DNA of 64,000 nt from contig CM020619.1 in assembly GCA_009829735.1 (NCBI GenBank), forward strand, positions 4,169,727-4,233,726, read 5' to 3'. Under the pieces are notes generated by a model. That model did not search any database. It saw only the letters and a list, made by a program, of their open reading frames with translations, and was not told the DNA's origin. Source of the DNA: Pyropia yezoensis (lineage: Eukaryota; Rhodophyta; Bangiophyceae; Bangiales; Bangiaceae). Positions 62,592 through 64,000 of this stretch are shown here, one piece after another; the stretch's first letter is position 1; each line of letters starts with the position of its first letter. A program made the translations under genes and the position numbers.

Positions 62592-63260
62592 ATGACCAAA
62601 TCGAAGATGGAGCTCGGCTACTGGGGTATCCGTGGCCTAGCCAGCCCCCTGCGGCTGGCGCTCGAGTACGCTGGCGTCGACTACACGGACCGCCGCTTTG
62701 CCTCTGCCGCCGAGTGGCACGCCCACCGGGACGGCGAGCTGGCGGCCGCCGGGGTGGTGGCCTTCCCGTCGCTCCCCTACCTGGTCGTGGACGACACGAC
62801 GGCCGTGTCCCAGTCGCGCGTCATCCTCCGCTTCATTGCCGACCGGCACGGCTTTGGCGGCGACGGCGAGGCGGAGCGCACCGCGGCGGCCATGGTGCAG
62901 GAGGAGGCCGCCGACCTCAACGCCGCATATCTAAAGGTGGCCCTCGCCGCCGACACAGAGTCGGCGCGCAAGGAGCAGGTGGCCGGGTCCATCACCACCC
63001 ACCTTGGGCGGCTGGAGGCCTTTTTGGGCGACAAGGAGTGGATTGCGGGGGGGGCGGCGCCCACCTACGCAGACATCCTCCTGTTTGACGTCCTCGAGTG
63101 GATGTGGCACCTCGATGCGGAGCTTGAGGCAGCCTACCCCAAGCTCCGCGCGCTGCGCAAGCGCGTCGGCGAGCTCCCCGCCATTGCTGCCTACGTCAAG
63201 CGCACAGACGGCGACAACCCGTACCTTTCGCGGCCGTTCACGCCGTTCAAGGTGGGCTAA
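62592..63260 (+). CDS. Glutathione S-transferase (mu/sigma-like)
   Basis: A 222-residue cytosolic enzyme, the normal length for the family, that conjugates glutathione to electrophiles. The N-terminal thioredoxin-like domain starts MELGYWGIRGLASPLRLALE, close to mu-class enzymes, with the Tyr expected to activate the glutathione thiol. FPSLPYLVVDD carries the cis-Pro, and AVSQSRVILRFIA is the Gln-Ser glutathione-binding segment. The helical C-terminal domain contains TYADILLFDVLEW, the conserved N-capping box of the core helix. The start at 62592 is the first ATG giving the complete fold. No introns or breaks. This is the cleanest gene in the window. Confidence 0.96.
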   Translation: MTKSKMELGYWGIRGLASPLRLALEYAGVDYTDRRFASAAEWHAHRDGELAAAGVVAFPSLPYLVVDDTTAVSQSRVILRFIADRHGFGGDGEAERTAAAMVQEEAADLNAAYLKVALAADTESARKEQVAGSITTHLGRLEAFLGDKEWIAGGAAPTYADILLFDVLEWMWHLDAELEAAYPKLRALRKRVGELPAIAAYVKRTDGDNPYLSRPFTPFKVG

Positions 63261-64000
63261 GAGCAAGCGAGAGGCCGTCGGTCACAGCACGGCGCCCCGA
63301 CGATGGTGGCAGAGCAGAGGAGCTCAGGAGGGCGAGGGGTGTGTTGAAGGAGAGATAGGTACGGGCGGGGCGTGTGTGTGGGCTATGGCACGCTTGTAAA
63401 GAGAAGTGCTCATGGCAACCTTCTAGTCACCTGCTCTGGGCCGCGCGTACGGCGTGGCGAGCGCCGCACAGGGGCAGCAGCCAGCCACCAACACCCCGTG
63501 CAGACGTTGGCGGAGGCACCGGCGGCAGTGGGTAGGGCGCTCCACCCTCGCGCCGCGCAGTGGAAAGAAAATACAGCTCTGCCCCGGCGAGGCCTGCGGG
63601 CCTCTGCCTGGCCAGTACGTGCCTCACGGTATGGACGCAGCGGGCATGCACGGAGCACCCTCCCCGACGCGGCGGGTATGCACGAGAACCCCCCCCCGCC
63701 CCCCGCCAAGTCTCCTGAGCTGCCACCCCTCCCAAATGCTGCGCCCGTCGCGCGGCGGCTACAAAAACTTGACGCCCTACCATACGCACCCCCAGCCCCC
63801 CCCCCACACCACACCGCACACGTCACCCATACCAACGCACACGCCAGGCATGGCAAGCAACCCAAGAGACTGGTCAGTGGCGCTCGCGCCGGGGCTCGAC
63901 AGAGTTCATGGGGGCCGCCCCGCCACCGACCCCCCCCGCAGTGACAGACGAGACAGCCCGCCCGTGAAGGCACAGGCTGAGAGGACACGCACGGCATGCC
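63261..64000. other. 3' flank of the transferase, no gene called
   Basis: GC-rich with short frames on both strands, up to 195 codons on minus, Arg/Gly/Cys-rich and without motifs. Confidence 0.5.

Noticed and set aside
1-64000. CRISPR array, bacterial operon, rRNA or prophage
   Set aside because: No direct repeats with unique spacers, no ribosome-binding-site pattern, no rRNA sequence; gene families and LTR elements are eukaryotic.

Overview
The window looks like nuclear DNA of a GC-rich, intron-poor eukaryote. It has eukaryotic gene families (USP-type deubiquitinase, SLC7-like amino-acid transporter, homocysteine S-methyltransferase, mu/sigma-like glutathione transferase), LTR retrotransposons, long C/G homopolymers, and Ala/Gly/Ser/Pro-rich insertions inside conserved proteins. 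A bangiophyte red alga (Porphyra/Pyropia type) fits best, but this is inference; a GC-rich green alga is not excluded.

Layout. 1-6.1 kb: a decayed Ty1/copia-type pol fossil (about 1.04-2.78 kb) and a degenerate tandem array (about 5.0-6.06 kb). 6.1-20.6 kb: a minus-strand Ty1/copia element with 312-bp LTRs and a 5-bp target duplication (GGCTG). It is split by a 9.4-kb minus-strand Ty3/gypsy chromovirus with 469-bp LTRs and its own 5-bp duplication (GCGTC). 20.6-36.7 kb: mostly low-complexity DNA, with a broken CPA2-type cation/proton antiporter, a single-pass membrane protein candidate and one hypothetical protein. 36.7-44.1 kb: the conserved gene block, with a cationic amino-acid transporter (minus) divergent from a homocysteine S-methyltransferase (plus), which converges on a ubiquitin-specific protease (minus). 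44.1-48.0 kb: G-rich repeats, a 36-bp-arm inverted repeat and a weak coding candidate. 48.0-61.5 kb: two further copies of the same chromovirus. One has both LTRs; the other is truncated at both ends and abuts the first at an internal RT site. 61.5-64 kb: a tRNA-like sequence with A and B boxes, then an intact glutathione transferase.

The most unusual content is the chromovirus family. It carries a long plus-strand (antisense) ORF of 647 codons between the end of pol and the 3' LTR, started just downstream of a 10-bp-arm hairpin. Its gag-pol junction has a canonical -1 slippery heptamer (GGGAAAC) two codons before the gag stop. Its sequence is strongly enriched in short odd-centred palindromes with the core CAA(C/G)TTG. 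The three copies are each defective in different genes, and two of them share the same two gag nonsense mutations. The copia element's primer-binding site matches the anticodon arm of initiator tRNA-Met (half-tRNA priming, as in Drosophila copia).

Several host genes change frame exactly at long C or G runs. Those breaks may be assembly homopolymer errors rather than real mutations.
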